NCBI GenBank assembly: GCA_023897205.1
Contig: JAHWDD010000001.1
Coordinates: 1,736,001 to 1,800,000, forward strand
DNA: 64,000 nucleotides
Direction of reading: 5' to 3'
Source of the DNA: Exophiala sp. HKRS030
Lineage: Eukaryota; Ascomycota; Eurotiomycetes; Chaetothyriales; Herpotrichiellaceae
Position numbers and translations under genes: made by a program
The notes under the pieces: model-generated
What the model saw: the letters and a program-made list of their open reading frames with translations, nothing else
Told to the model about the DNA's origin: nothing
Databases searched by the model: none
Part shown: positions 10,800 to 21,517 of the stretch, in pieces
How the letters are laid out: each line of letters opens with the position of its first letter
Position numbering within the stretch: the first letter of the stretch is position 1

Positions 10800-11804
10800 A
10801 TGGACGAGCACGATGATTTATCAGTGCCACCACCTGCAGGGCCTCCGCCCCTCTTGTCTGATGAACAGCTCGTCTCCCTCGCTCGCCAAGGCTGGCTTTG
10901 TGTTGATCTGCCGGAAGCACTTTCACGCACTCTGAAAGTGCTCTTTAATGATTCCGGAAAATTCCTGAAATTGACGAGTCAAGTAAAGACTCGATTGTAC
11001 CCGAAAAAGCTAGGCACCGAGTTCGGGTACTATCCCGTCGAAAACGAAAAGGAGTACGTCACGTTTCGATGTCATGTTCACGGCGGTCCGAAAGAAGTCT
11101 TGGGTATCGACCCGCTCACGGCGGCGTCGACGGGGGCACCAGCAGGAGCACAGCTCGAAAACAATGTCGCCTGGGCGTGGAGAGAGGCGGCGCAATACCT
11201 GTTCCGCATCCTGTGTGACATCTCCCGGGCGAGCGATCTCGACTTTTCCGTATGGGACAACATCCTCGACGGCACCTTGACGATGCCGGGCGGCGAAGAA
11301 GAAATGACTCACACCCTGATGCGTCTGTTTCGGTACTTTCCCTCGACCGGTTTCGCGGGCCAGCACTCTGATCTGGGGTTGCTCACGCTGTGCGTCGCGA
11401 GTGGCCAAGGCTTGCAGGCGTTGGACCGGGTCGGCTCGACCAGGGACACCCCGGCGTGGGTGGATGCCCCCGTGGGTCCGGACAAGGCCATGGTGTTGAT
11501 CGGTGAGACGCTGAGGGCACTCTCGTCGAACACCGTCAATACCGGGGTCCACAGGGTCGTCGGGAATCCCGAGGGGCGGAACAGTATTGTTTTTGCCCTC
11601 CGACACTCCAACAGACACGACATTGACTTTGGCCTCTTCGGAGGTGAGGGCGTCATGACCGCGCAGGAATTGTGGAAAAGTGTCCAAGTTGGTAAAATCA
11701 ACATCAACAGTGTCAAAGAGCTTCGAGACAAGCAACGCGCAAAGTACGATGCCGAGAGGTCAAAGGGACAAGTCAGCGATACGATCATCAATGGCCAGCG
11801 ATAA
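10800..11804 (+). CDS. 2-oxoglutarate/Fe(II)-dependent dioxygenase
   Basis: Single exon, 334 residues, opening at ATG 10800. The double-stranded beta-helix core carries the iron ligands His189, Asp191 (HSD) and His251, and the 2-oxoglutarate-binding pair Arg260/Ser262 in RNS. This is the isopenicillin N synthase-like family (2OG-FeII_Oxy). The N-terminal half, where the DIOX_N domain normally lies, is divergent but of normal length. Expected activity is oxidative hydroxylation or dealkylation of a small molecule, using O2 and 2-oxoglutarate, or desaturation. It sits back to back with the reductase, so co-regulation is likely. A 9-bp inverted repeat (10917-10925 and 10933-10941) lies inside the coding sequence. 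The substrate is unknown. Confidence 0.9.
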   Translation: MDEHDDLSVPPPAGPPPLLSDEQLVSLARQGWLCVDLPEALSRTLKVLFNDSGKFLKLTSQVKTRLYPKKLGTEFGYYPVENEKEYVTFRCHVHGGPKEVLGIDPLTAASTGAPAGAQLENNVAWAWREAAQYLFRILCDISRASDLDFSVWDNILDGTLTMPGGEEEMTHTLMRLFRYFPSTGFAGQHSDLGLLTLCVASGQGLQALDRVGSTRDTPAWVDAPVGPDKAMVLIGETLRALSSNTVNTGVHRVVGNPEGRNSIVFALRHSNRHDIDFGLFGGEGVMTAQELWKSVQVGKININSVKELRDKQRAKYDAERSKGQVSDTIINGQR

Positions 11805-12153
11805 TTCAGAAGACGATGACACCCGAAAGAATCGATGCGCGACTAGATCCAAGGCACTCTCAGGATGGCCGACGCAGGACGTACACTTTATCCCCCCTTG
11901 ATAGCCATTTACCTAACGACATGCATTATGGGCGAATACCAGCAGGCAAGGTTCAAATATTAGAGGATATTAAGTTGCCGAATGAAGCAAAATTGATTAC
12001 CGAAACCGCAAGGCCAATCATCTACCACCTCTACAGAAAAAATGGTCAGAGTAATACGAAATAAAATGCTGAAACTTTATCTAGATGATAAGTTTCAACA
12101 ACACCGCTGCCACTGAAGTAGACGATCCAAGTTTTATGGCATTTGTTTTGCGT
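11805..12153. other. convergent 3' flank with hairpin
   Basis: No gene seen between the dioxygenase and thioesterase stop codons. The main structure is the imperfect palindrome at 12070-12097, described separately. Confidence 0.5.
12070..12097. terminator. candidate bidirectional 3'-end hairpin
   Basis: TGAAACTTTATC (12070-12081) and GATAAGTTTCA (12087-12097) form an 11-bp stem with one bulged T and a 5-nt loop, placed between two convergent genes. It could fold in both 3' UTRs. Fungal termination does not depend on hairpins, so this is a structural observation, not proof of function. Confidence 0.4.
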
Positions 12154-12909
12154 CTATAACTTCTCCCTTTCTATACTCACAAACAACCCGTCTACCTTTG
12201 CGAGCACCACGCCTTGCTCATTCACGACCTCGCCGGTGGCAAAGTGCTTCCTCCGCTCGACCCTGTCGACTTTGCCCTTGACGAGCACCACGCTCGGCGT
12301 CGGCACGGGCTTAACGTACGTCACGTTCAGGTACGCCGTGACGTTGTCACCGTGCCGGCCCTCGGACCGCGCGCACACGGCCACGAGGATGCTCAAGACC
12401 TCGTCCAGGATGGTGGCTACGATCCCGCCGTGGCACACGCGCGGGTACCCGTTCAGCCCGGGCTCGAGGCTGAGGAGGGTGCGCACCTCATCCTTCAGCG
12501 GCCGTGACTTGGTCGGTCGGCGGTAGAGCGAAGTCCATCCCCGTATCGTGTCCGAGGTCCTGAGGGTCTCCGCCAGCAGGGCGTCCTCGCGCGTAGAGCC
12601 CTTGTGGATCCGAGACGAGGTGGGTTCGAGCTCGTAGTCCGGGTCCCGGAGGATCTTCTGGCACCACGGTATCGACCTGAAGAGGTCGGCTTCGGCGAGG
12701 TTATTATCGTCGCGTGTGGTGTCGTTGGACATGGTAGTCCGTCCTGGTGGTGAGGGTGATGTGTGGGCAAAGGGTCGTGTGCTTTTTGATACCTTGCTGG
12801 CGACGACGAATGACGGTGAAAATCGACTATTCTTGGGGTTGGATGTGTGGTAGATGAGAGGATAATACCGTCGGAAGTGTGCTCGAGCGAGTCTTGTGGA
12901 AATCAACAT
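12154..12909 (-). CDS. hotdog-fold (PaaI/4HBT-like) thioesterase, probable mitochondrial
   Basis: Single exon, 251 residues from ATG 12909. The C-terminal ~110 residues have the hotdog thioesterase signature HGG (160-162) followed by an acidic residue (Asp169/Glu170) in the long central helix, as in PaaI/THEM4-type acyl-CoA thioesterases. The first 59 residues contain many Arg, Lys and His, no Asp or Glu, and end before a second in-frame Met (M60, 12732). That looks like a cleavable mitochondrial presequence with a possible cytosolic alternative start. Expected role is hydrolysis of an acyl-CoA thioester. Many fungal PaaI-like thioesterases have no defined substrate, and a link to the neighbouring oxidative enzymes is only positional. 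Confidence 0.88.
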   Translation of the reverse strand: MLISTRLARAHFRRYYPLIYHTSNPKNSRFSPSFVVASKVSKSTRPFAHTSPSPPGRTTMSNDTTRDDNNLAEADLFRSIPWCQKILRDPDYELEPTSSRIHKGSTREDALLAETLRTSDTIRGWTSLYRRPTKSRPLKDEVRTLLSLEPGLNGYPRVCHGGIVATILDEVLSILVAVCARSEGRHGDNVTAYLNVTYVKPVPTPSVVLVKGKVDRVERRKHFATGEVVNEQGVVLAKVDGLFVSIEREKL

Positions 12910-13867
12910 CGATCAATCTTTTTAGGGTGTCGATGTCTTTGTTAAGCTGATACTCGCTCTGCTTGGGTGACTGGCTACACGATCTAAACTCGGTGCCGAG
13001 TAACTCGTTCAGATGTTGCCTCGGTTAAGTGCCCTAATAGGTTTTAGTAAGTTAGACACTTTTAGGGCCAGAATATTTTAGTGTTTTCGATTAAATCATT
13101 AGACGTGGAATTCCAGGCAAGTTTGACGAGATGATGTTGCTCCTGCGTTCTTTCGACTCTCAGTCACATCCTCAGCAAGATGAGTGCCTGGTTTGTTCCT
13201 CACAGAATATTACATGTCTAAGATTTTGCACATGCAAACCGCGAAATGCTACATTCATCTGCTTTTGGACGCCGAAAGACGACAAGAAATTACTTCCTGG
13301 CAGACATTTTCATCCTCCGTGAAATGAACCCTGATCACGGTGAACCCTTCTTTACATCAAGGCACATGTTCTTTTTTGAGGGACTTTTATGAGGCTGAAC
13401 TGATCCCTTGCTTTATCTCTGCCTTCGCACCTCTCAGCGCCCTGTCCTGGAATCAGCCGCTTTCCCCCGTGTGATCATGTCATTGGACCCCGAAAATCTG
13501 GGCAGGGATCTGAACCTGACCGCCTCCATCTTGGCCCTATTTCTGTCTTGAAGGTTGTGACAGCCTCGTATTTCTTTGGCTGAAAGATGGCTGCCTTTTT
13601 TGACAGCTGCTTGTGTAACCTTGCTTACGCCCTGAAAGCCTGAAGCCTGCTCTTCCGGTCTTTTCGACATGTGAAAATGAGCAAGTTGAAACATTTAATG
13701 AGCTGAACGCGCCCTATTCGACTGTGCTCTCCAAGTTATTCCTAAAACAAAACATTCAGGAACAAACTTGTCTGCTTTCTACAGTTTGAATCGGCATCCT
13801 ATCGACATTGACAAAACTATAGGTTACCTATATATCCGGCCTCAATTCACACCTTCACATCCTCAAC
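12910..13867. promoter_or_regulatory. divergent intergenic region
   Basis: About 960 bp between divergent genes. No coding sequence is convincing. The left part has a loose inverted arrangement GCCCTAA (13030-13036)/TTAGGGC (13061-13067). A TATA-like element near the right end is listed separately. Confidence 0.45.
13829..13835 (+). promoter_or_regulatory. TATA-like element
   Basis: TATATAT lies 33-39 bp upstream of the ATG at 13868, which implies a very short 5' UTR if it is used. Confidence 0.45.
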
Positions 13868-15517
13868 ATGGCTGAACACTCGACACCTGTGCCTTATACT
13901 GCAAATCCGTTGTATCTTTTGCTCAGCGATCTATGGCTATTTGTCAAAATCACGATCACCTGGCCGCCCTCCGCAGGACTTCCTAGCATCATCTTACCGT
14001 GGTGCCCGACCAAGTACCTCGACGAGTTGGCTTTGACTCCGGCAAACATAGGGGCTATATTCTTGCACAGCCTGCTCATACTTGGCCAAGTTGTTTTCTT
14101 GGTTTCACTCGTCCCATTGGCTTTTGGTTTGATACCCAGCTTATACTTCCTGTACATCATCGCATTCGTGCTCGGGAACCAACTTGTATGTGTCCTCCTG
14201 AACGGAAGGCGACAGCATACACTCATCTCCTCGAACCCGAAATGCGTCGACGGCTGGCCGACTCATCCCAGCGAGAAATGGGTCTTTATTAATGGTGTTG
14301 CAGTTGGGTAAGGCCTTATGGCAACAGTCTACAAAACTATTAGTAGGAATAGCAATTTGGCTGACAAAATTGAACACAACAGGCGCGATTGGCTACAGGC
14401 CAACCTGGATCGCCTCTCGATGATATTCAGACGACCAGTCTACGCGATCCACAACCAGACGTAAGTAAAAATCACCCTCTCTCTCCATCTCAGAACCGTC
14501 AATACGACAACTTATTGACCAAAAAACAGCCGAGGTATCATCTTCGACGTTCTGGAATGCATCGTCCAGCGCGACCTCAATTATGCAACCCTCGACATCC
14601 GACAAGCGTACTCGGCACTCACGAAGGTCCTCTCCGACAATAGCGTGCACAAGGTCGTTTTGATCCTCCACAGTCAAGGCGCCATCGAGGGCGGAATGGT
14701 TCTCGACTGGCTATACTCTAGTGTCTCGGCCGATGAAATCCGGAAACTTGAGATATACACCTTTGGTAATGCCTCGAACCACTGGAACGCTCCGGCCAAT
14801 GGCCGTGATAATTCCGGGGTCGCAACAATTGCTCTGCAAAGCTCCACTCCAAGCAACAGTGATGATGGTAGTGGTGAAGCCTTGGGCGGCGCTCAAAATC
14901 AGAGACTAGTCAAACATATCGAGCACTATGCGAATACAGGAGATTACGTTTCCAGATTTGGCATTCTCCATTTTCGCCCGAACAAGGCCGCAGCAACGAG
15001 GCAGAACCACGACGAGACGGTCATGGCGGCGACGACGACGACGATGACGACGACAACAACAACAACAATGAGGCCAAGCGGCTCCCAGTCTCCTCGGGCC
15101 AACAACAGTTCAAGTGCAAGTGCACCAACTGGCGCTGGCGGCACGCAGCCCGACTCCAACTCGTCAGGGGTCCTTCAAATTAATCTGGAAGAAGAAGCCA
15201 AGGGTGAGAACAATCGCTTCATCGGCTTGCTTTTCAAACGAGAGGCGTCCGGTCACCAACTCAACCAGCACTACTTGAACCACATGTTCGAGTTGGAGGG
15301 CGTCGACGAACGCGACATGTCCAAGGGCTGCGTCAAGGACAAGAATAGATTCATGACCACGCAAGTCGACATGGATGTTTTGAGTGAGTGGGATACGGTA
15401 CAGGCTGTAACCTCCGGAAGCCCCGCCAGTGGTGGTCAAAGTCGCCGGAGACACCAAGTCCGGGAGTATAGTCGGTTGTGGACGTATCGGAACGGCGAAG
15501 ATCCAGATACTACCTAA
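13868..15517 (+). CDS. membrane-associated alpha/beta-hydrolase-like protein
   Basis: Three exons, 13868-14307, 14383-14460 and 14530-15517, encode about 501 residues. Both introns (75 and 69 nt) have good donors (GTAAGG, GTAAGTA) and keep frame. Exon 1 holds two or three hydrophobic segments (roughly residues 55-115). Exon 3 begins in a hydrolase-like core with LILHSQGA, where Ser221 occupies a nucleophile-elbow position though the usual first Gly is replaced by His. A Thr-rich tract (ACG/ACA codons, 15030-15068) and a Ser/Gly-rich linker interrupt the C-terminal half. I recognise this as a common hypothetical protein of filamentous fungi, not a characterised enzyme. The Ser-His-Asp triad cannot be assigned by eye. 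Confidence 0.85.
15030..15068 (+). repeat. ACR codon repeat (poly-Thr)
   Basis: An in-frame run of ACG/ACA codons, broken by single ATG codons, encodes a threonine tract inside the hydrolase-like gene. It is likely to vary in length between strains. Confidence 0.8.
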
Positions 15518-15873
15518 TGATCAACAAACCGACGCAGCAGAACATTTTTTGTCTTTCCTAAAGAAAGCCTTCAGTGAAATTAACCTGGCGGGAAAAAGAG
15601 ATAATACAAAACAAAAGGTAATGACGGGACTATGGCCAAAACGGAACCATGTGGCCGTTGTTTGGTGCTTTTTTGGTACTTGATTCAAGTGACATTAGAC
15701 TCAGGTAAGGCTACCATTATAAGCACATGGCATATATATATGATTCTCCGCTCCTAATCCGGCCCTTCTTTGCTGTCGATGTCTTTTTTACCCTTTACCG
15801 AGCACGAGCTTTGTGTATCTTGGAGGCAACCTCATCTCCAAGAACAACTATGCACATGAAAAGGGCAGAAACT
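15518..15873. other. convergent 3' flank
   Basis: No gene seen between the two convergent hydrolase genes. It contains CATATATATATG near 15730. Confidence 0.5.
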
Positions 15874-17674
15874 TCAAAGAAATCCACCGACCCCATTCGT
15901 AAATTTGCTAAACAGACTCAAATCGATCGAGTCGGCCAACAAGTGATATCCAGCTTCATTGGGGTGCAAATAATCCCCCGACTGCAACGCGCCCGCCAAC
16001 TGACTCGGCACGGTTTGGTTTCTCACCACGGCGTCAAAGTCGAACACGGCGTCAAACGTGCCACCCGAATTGCGGATAAAGTCGTTGACCTTTTGCCTGG
16101 TCTGCTCACGGAGTGTGCTCGTGTAGGGTTGGAGGGTCGTGTTCCCGTCGGGGGCGGAGAATGGAGTGATGGTCGCAGCGAACAGTGGAATGTTGAAGGC
16201 GTGGATCCGTGCCGAGATCTGCTTGTACGCCGCGATGAGTCGGTCGTACGTGACGGTCAGGTTGGCGACGGTGTCGTCGGCGGTCCCGATGTCGTTGACC
16301 CCTTCGAAGATCATGGCGTACTTGACACCAGCGTGTGAGAGGACGTCCCGGTCGACGCGAGAAAGGACACTGGGACCCAAACCATCTTCGAGGATCCTAT
16401 TCCCTCCCGCGGCCTGGTTGGAAACGGCGAGTGAAGTGAGCATTGGGTCGCCGCTGGATTGTAGACGAGCGAGGAGGAGGTCGGTCCACCTGTTTTTTTG
16501 TTAAGTCCTTAGTCTTCAAATCTAACTGACAAGACGGCACGCATACATACATCCCCAAAATGAAAGAAGGAGAGAGAAAGGGATTTCAGGGTTTCAGGGT
16601 TGTAGAGGGTTTTCCTCCCAAAAAAAGCAAAAAAAGAAAACGTACCGATCATTCATGTCTGTATCGCTACCTCGACCGTCGGTGATGGAGTCACCTATGA
16701 TGGAAAACGCGTGGGTGGTAGGTGGTGTCCATGCCTCGACAGCAGACAAAAAGAACCTGGGAAGGAGGTGTAAATCAGAGAGTCAGTCATATGCTATTTG
16801 TTGTATATCTGCGTATGGGGTTGCGGGAGGGAGGGAGGGGGGAATGGTCGAAGAGAAAAAGAAGGCCGAGTCAGTCATCATCCTTACCAGTGAGCAGTAC
16901 TATTCAACTCTGGCCCGGTCAAGTTCGTCGCTCCCACCTGGTTTCCTAGAGTCATCCAGCTCGTTGTTCGACTGCCTGGGTGGCTCGTGATGTACGTCCC
17001 TTGCTGTCCGGATGCGAGGTACATGGTCACACTAATCATGGATTGAGGCCCGATTGCGAAATCCAGTGGGTCGGACACACCCAGAGCCCCGTCCGGGATG
17101 ACGATTGACTCGTCGCCACCGCTGAACGTGACGGTCTGCAGAGTGGACGGCTGGATCGCACTGGCCCCGGCCGAGCCATTGTACGGCAGGGCGATCGTCA
17201 TGCTGGTGATGGGCAAGTCGGTTAGGCCGAACGCGTTGGAGATTCGGATACGGATCTGTGAGGCGCCGATCGACGTGTGTATCGTTTGCCGGATCGTGCT
17301 GTTGTTGAATATCCTCGTGGATGTGTTCTAGCTTCTGATCAGAAGACACGACTCATAATGTTTTCAAGTCATCTGATCTTCTTTGTGGAAGAAGAGAAGA
17401 AACCACTCTCACTTTGGGAGGAGGCTCACGACAAAGAGGGAAATTGGAACTGGAACAGCCGTGAAGGATAAATACAACATACATATGGCGATGGTGGAAG
17501 GTTCGTATATTCTGTCAATTGAGGCATGGCCGTCCATGTATCGACCCAGTGGCCATCCGGTATACCTGGTGTCGTGACGAGGGATTTCTTGTTGTTCAGG
17601 GAGGTGCAGCAAACGGAGAAGATGAAGGTGTAGAGTATGAGCATGACAACTCCATGGTGCTTTGATGGTGCCAT
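15874..17674 (-). CDS. secreted SGNH/GDSL hydrolase
   Basis: Four exons, 17674-17483, 17327-16888, 16756-16646 and 16489-15874, give about 452 residues. The N-terminus has a hydrophobic secretion signal (LILYTFIFSVCC). A beta-rich N-terminal region with FNNSTIRQT and SNAFG motifs precedes the SGNH domain. Block I is IIGDSITDGRG in exon 3, block III is GVND in exon 4, and the terminal D-x-x-H is DYLHPNEAGY. This order is that of fungal GDSL carbohydrate or lipid esterases. All junctions keep frame and restore conserved motifs. Intron 1 is long (155 nt) and intron 2 is G-rich on the opposite strand. Likely an extracellular esterase acting on plant or microbial polymers. Confidence 0.9.
16817..16842 (+). 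other. G-quadruplex-type G-run cluster in an intron
   Basis: Five G-runs (GGGG, GGG, GGG, GGG, GGGGGG) separated by 1-4 nt lie on the + strand within intron 2 of the leftward SGNH gene. The transcript therefore carries the C-rich strand, and the quadruplex could form only on the template DNA strand. Confidence 0.6.
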
Positions 17675-18811
17675 TGAGACAGAAGCACCAAAGAGAGAGG
17701 GATCGATCTTATCGATACAAGACCTTGGGAATCTACTTTTGCTTACTTACACACGAATTGTGTATGGCAAGTCGAGTTGTATGATGGATGCTTGTCATTG
17801 CTTGTCCACGCACTTGGCTTCCCTTGTTATATATAGATGTATATATACCATACCGTCGTCCGCTTCTTGTCTCGCTTGAACATGTCTTTGGAAGGTGGTA
17901 ATGGAAAGTCGTGATGTACGCAATACTGTATTAGGCTAAATATGTTACCCTGGTAAATACATGAAGTAGATCAATTACTTCTTTCCACTTAAGCTTGTTT
18001 GTTGAAAGATCCTCCGCATTTTGTTTATCCAGACGGGAACATTCTTATTACTGTATCGTCGAGATGATCGGCATTTCTCTACCGTTTAAATGTATGGGTC
18101 CTCCGTTGGGGGGACTAAAGATATCGGCCGCACTTTGTCCCAGAGAGGTTCGGACATGGACAAGATCAGAGAAGGAGTCCAGTATCTTCTTTGAGTATAT
18201 TCTTCAGCAAGCGACAACATCGGATAATGTCTTTACCATGTTGAATCTCTTATCGGTTAGAAACCCGAATAGACGTCTTGAGACTCCGCTTTTTCAGGTC
18301 GGGCATTGTTGTCTAAAGCTCTCTTGAGCTCGATACACTGGCTAATGAAAAGGAGTGGAGAGTATGAATGATTATCTATTAATAACGTACAGTAGATGAA
18401 ACATCTCGCTATCAGATATATATTGGTTGAGATGAACAGTCTCATAGTCGCTCGCTGACCTAACTCGACGACACAGAAATTCACCTTCTTCTCACGCTCC
18501 CACGCACCTTCATGCCGTCCCTAAGAACAAAAACAAGTAGACCCATGCAAGACAACCAGGGGCCATCGAACGTGAAGATCGGATTTTATGCCCAGGGATC
18601 TGACTCAAAGTCCGCTGTTTGTACGTATTGCAATCTCCCTTGGACGCACCCGCGTCCTCCTTCCAGCCAACGAGACCGACAGTAAATACTACAGTCATCA
18701 TCTCGACGATAACTGCCTGCCCAGTCCATGGAGTTCTTCGAAAAAAGTAAAATCTGTGAATGTGAACATTTGATGGATTGCGGGTCACTTCGCAGTGCTC
18801 AAGAAATACAA
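17675..18811. other. intergenic, SGNH promoter and P450 3' flank
   Basis: No gene seen in about 1.1 kb. TATATATA words at 17828-17848, roughly 155-175 bp upstream of the SGNH start codon, could be part of its promoter. Confidence 0.5.
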
Positions 18812-20856
18812 TCATTTGACGTTCCTCCGCTCCACGTATACATCAAAATTCCGCTGCTGTACAAATGTGTGGCTCGTACAACTCCAGCCACCGCCTGCAT
18901 CATTGGGATGCGAGAGTGTCAGCCGATATTTCCTCAAGATCTGCGGAATGACCTTGTTGATTTCGAGCAGGGCGATATTTTTGCCCAGACAGACGTGAGC
19001 GCCGTGGCCAAACTATATGATCGCGACGAAGGCGTTAGTGACAATGTGAATATTGAGAGTCAAGGTTGTTAACAGTCTTTTTGGCCTCCAAACAATGAGC
19101 GTTGGTGCCAGGAAGTAGCCCGGGGTGGGGGTGAGGTGGTACGGACGCTCATACAGTGCCTTTCCATCAATCCCTTGTCCCCTTCGAGCCACCGCTCAGG
19201 GCGATATTGCGTGGCATCCTTGCCGAATATGCCTTCCTGCCGATGCATGACCCAAGCATTGATGCCGACCGTGGTCTATGTTTCATAATACCGTCAACCA
19301 GTTGCAAATGATGTACGTTCACACACTCTCTCCCAGCGTGGTGACGTGATGTCTTACCTTCTCTGGTAAATGCGTCCCAGCAATTGTCACTCCCCCCTTT
19401 GGCACGAAACGGGTATGTTGTGTGCCCAAGCTCGGATGCAGCCGCATTGCCTCTTTGATACAGGCCTGCAAGTACGGAAGCCTTTGGGCGTCGGCGAGCG
19501 TGGACTGATCGGCCATCTGCCCTGTGGATGATGCCTCGTCCAATTCGTCCAGCAGTCTCTGGTAACAATGCGGGTTGGTAATCAAGTAGTAAATGATTGC
19601 ACGCAAGGCGATGCTGGTAGTGTCGGATCCTGCAAAGATATTCACCGTGATCGTGATCTGCAGGTCAAGGTCGTCATACTGAGGGTGCTCTTCTTGAACC
19701 TTGTAAAACCTCGAGAGCAGGTCTCGCCGGCCGATTTCCTTGCTTTGACGACGCTCAGACAGTACACGTTGGGCTTGCTGTTCGCGCATACCAGAAGCAC
19801 TCTACGTTAGCGTATCGAAATGAAAAGGAAAGAAAGAAGATCTCAACAAGAAGTTGAAGAAAGAAAACCCAGTCGGAAAATGAGCACCCACACCAATAAT
19901 GAAGTTTAAACGTGTGTCGTAGCCGCCAACCAAGGGCAAATGTCGAAACACAAAACTTTTGCGGATTGCATCTAGCTCGGGAAGCTCAGCAATCACAATG
20001 CCAGACCACAAGGTCTCATCTATGGCTTTCAACGTATCATCGACGTCTTTGCCGGCGTCGAGAAATCCAAACTGTTTGGAGAACGACAATTCACCGATGA
20101 CATCGAACGCAAACCACTGAAGCCAGTCGGCGAGATTCATTGGCTGGCCGGAGCGGCTGAACTCCTCGAAGCGAGAGAGAAGCTTATCAACGGGCCGTTG
20201 GACGAATTCATCGAGCTCGTTGACCGAGGACATGGAGTAAGATGCCGAGAGGAGGCGTTTCGTCGCAGCGTGTCCCTCGATGGTCGGGTCGGAGAAGACA
20301 TCATACTTTCCAGACTGTCCTCCCATGGACCATGACGGATACCAGCTATACGCATCAAAACACGATCAGAGTGAAATTTCAGCTGCGCGAGGAAGGAAAA
20401 GAACCCTCCTTTCTCTCACCTGGTCTTCGTGAACCGCGTCCCGGGTCCATATATCACCTTGAGCGCTTGGGGGTCCGCCACACTGACCTCGTTTGGGCCG
20501 ATGCGGACAAGAGGGCCTGGAATCAGATCAGGATTCTGTCAGACGTACACACACCTACGCATGTGCACAGAGGAATAGGGGCAGATACCGTGTTTTCTAT
20601 GTAGATCCAGAAGCACCAGCTCTTGTCGAGCTCCCAGAATGGTCTTGACTTTCCACAACCGCGTGAGGCTGGCGAGAAATGGACCTGGAACGGTACGCAG
20701 GGAGGTATTGTAGCGCACGTGGATGAAGTAGAGAACCAAGCTTATTTGGACGGTGAGGACAATGCGAGTCCATGGAAACGATCCGTCATTCATGAAACTG
20801 CCAGGGGACTCTGGAGAGATGCCTCGAACGATCTGAAGTAGTACATTCTGCGCCAT
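18812..20856 (-). CDS. cytochrome P450 (pisatin demethylase-like class)
   Basis: Six exons, 20856-20589, 20516-20420, 20345-19892, 19801-19358, 19275-19147 and 19012-18812, give about 530 residues. An N-terminal membrane anchor and PGP hinge are followed by the I-helix AGSDTT (330-335), K-helix EAMR (390-393), YRPERW, and the heme loop FGHGAHVCLG with Cys472. The family resembles fungal P450s of the pisatin demethylase/benzoate hydroxylase type; this is by eye. All introns keep frame, but the last has a weak donor (GTCCGT, 19146). It was chosen because it gives the normal spacing between the MER motif and the heme loop. Retaining that intron would remove the heme loop. The first ATG could also be 20934. 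Likely an ER monooxygenase. Confidence 0.88.
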
Positions 20857-21517
20857 CGTCACCTGCTGCTCGTTTCCCCGAGCTGAAGATGCTTGAGACG
20901 ACCTTGCAAATGGACCTCCTTTGAATGAGGGCATTCAGAGCTTCCAGGGAGAGGCACAAGTCCTCGAATACAACAAAGAGGACGAAAATATTGGTGTTCC
21001 GATCCGCCATTCTCATGCCACGGCGTATATTATACGCTTTACTACGGAGAACTATACTCTACCCCCTCTTCTCACGATACTGAAACGCTTGTATCCGGAA
21101 CCTGTCAACCGACTGTATACACCTTCTCCGGACCAGCCGAACCCTGCTCCCAGCAGTCGAACTCGCAGAAACGAGCCCCGACTCCCGAAGCTTCAATTCC
21201 CCGACCGGTCAGGCCAACACCCTGGTCAAGAGACGCTCCTCCCAACCCGTTGACCAATGCCTAAGGCCGGACCGGAAACAGCCCTTTGGTGAAAGCTATT
21301 GCATAACAGAGAATTATATCCGATGGGCCATGTCACCATTGCAGAATTTTAGGCTTAGGAATGAATCGAGGATAGCATTGACTAGGATTCGTTGGATCGA
21401 GAATGATCAGTTTGTCGAGAAGGGTACTGGTGGGCTATGAAGGAACAACAGGCACTTGCGAAATTCTGTTTATGAATTGGACAGAGAATTTTTTCCCATT
21501 ACAGGCGCAACTTCGGT
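20857..21517. other. intergenic, P450 promoter and MFS 3' flank
   Basis: No gene seen. Several CCGGAC/CCGAC words occur (around 21096, 21130, 21203 and 21267), but none forms a clear paired C6-factor site. Confidence 0.45.

Noticed and set aside
13434..13694. 86-codon leftward frame between divergent genes
   Set aside because: No motif, no splice partner, and a composition like non-coding DNA.
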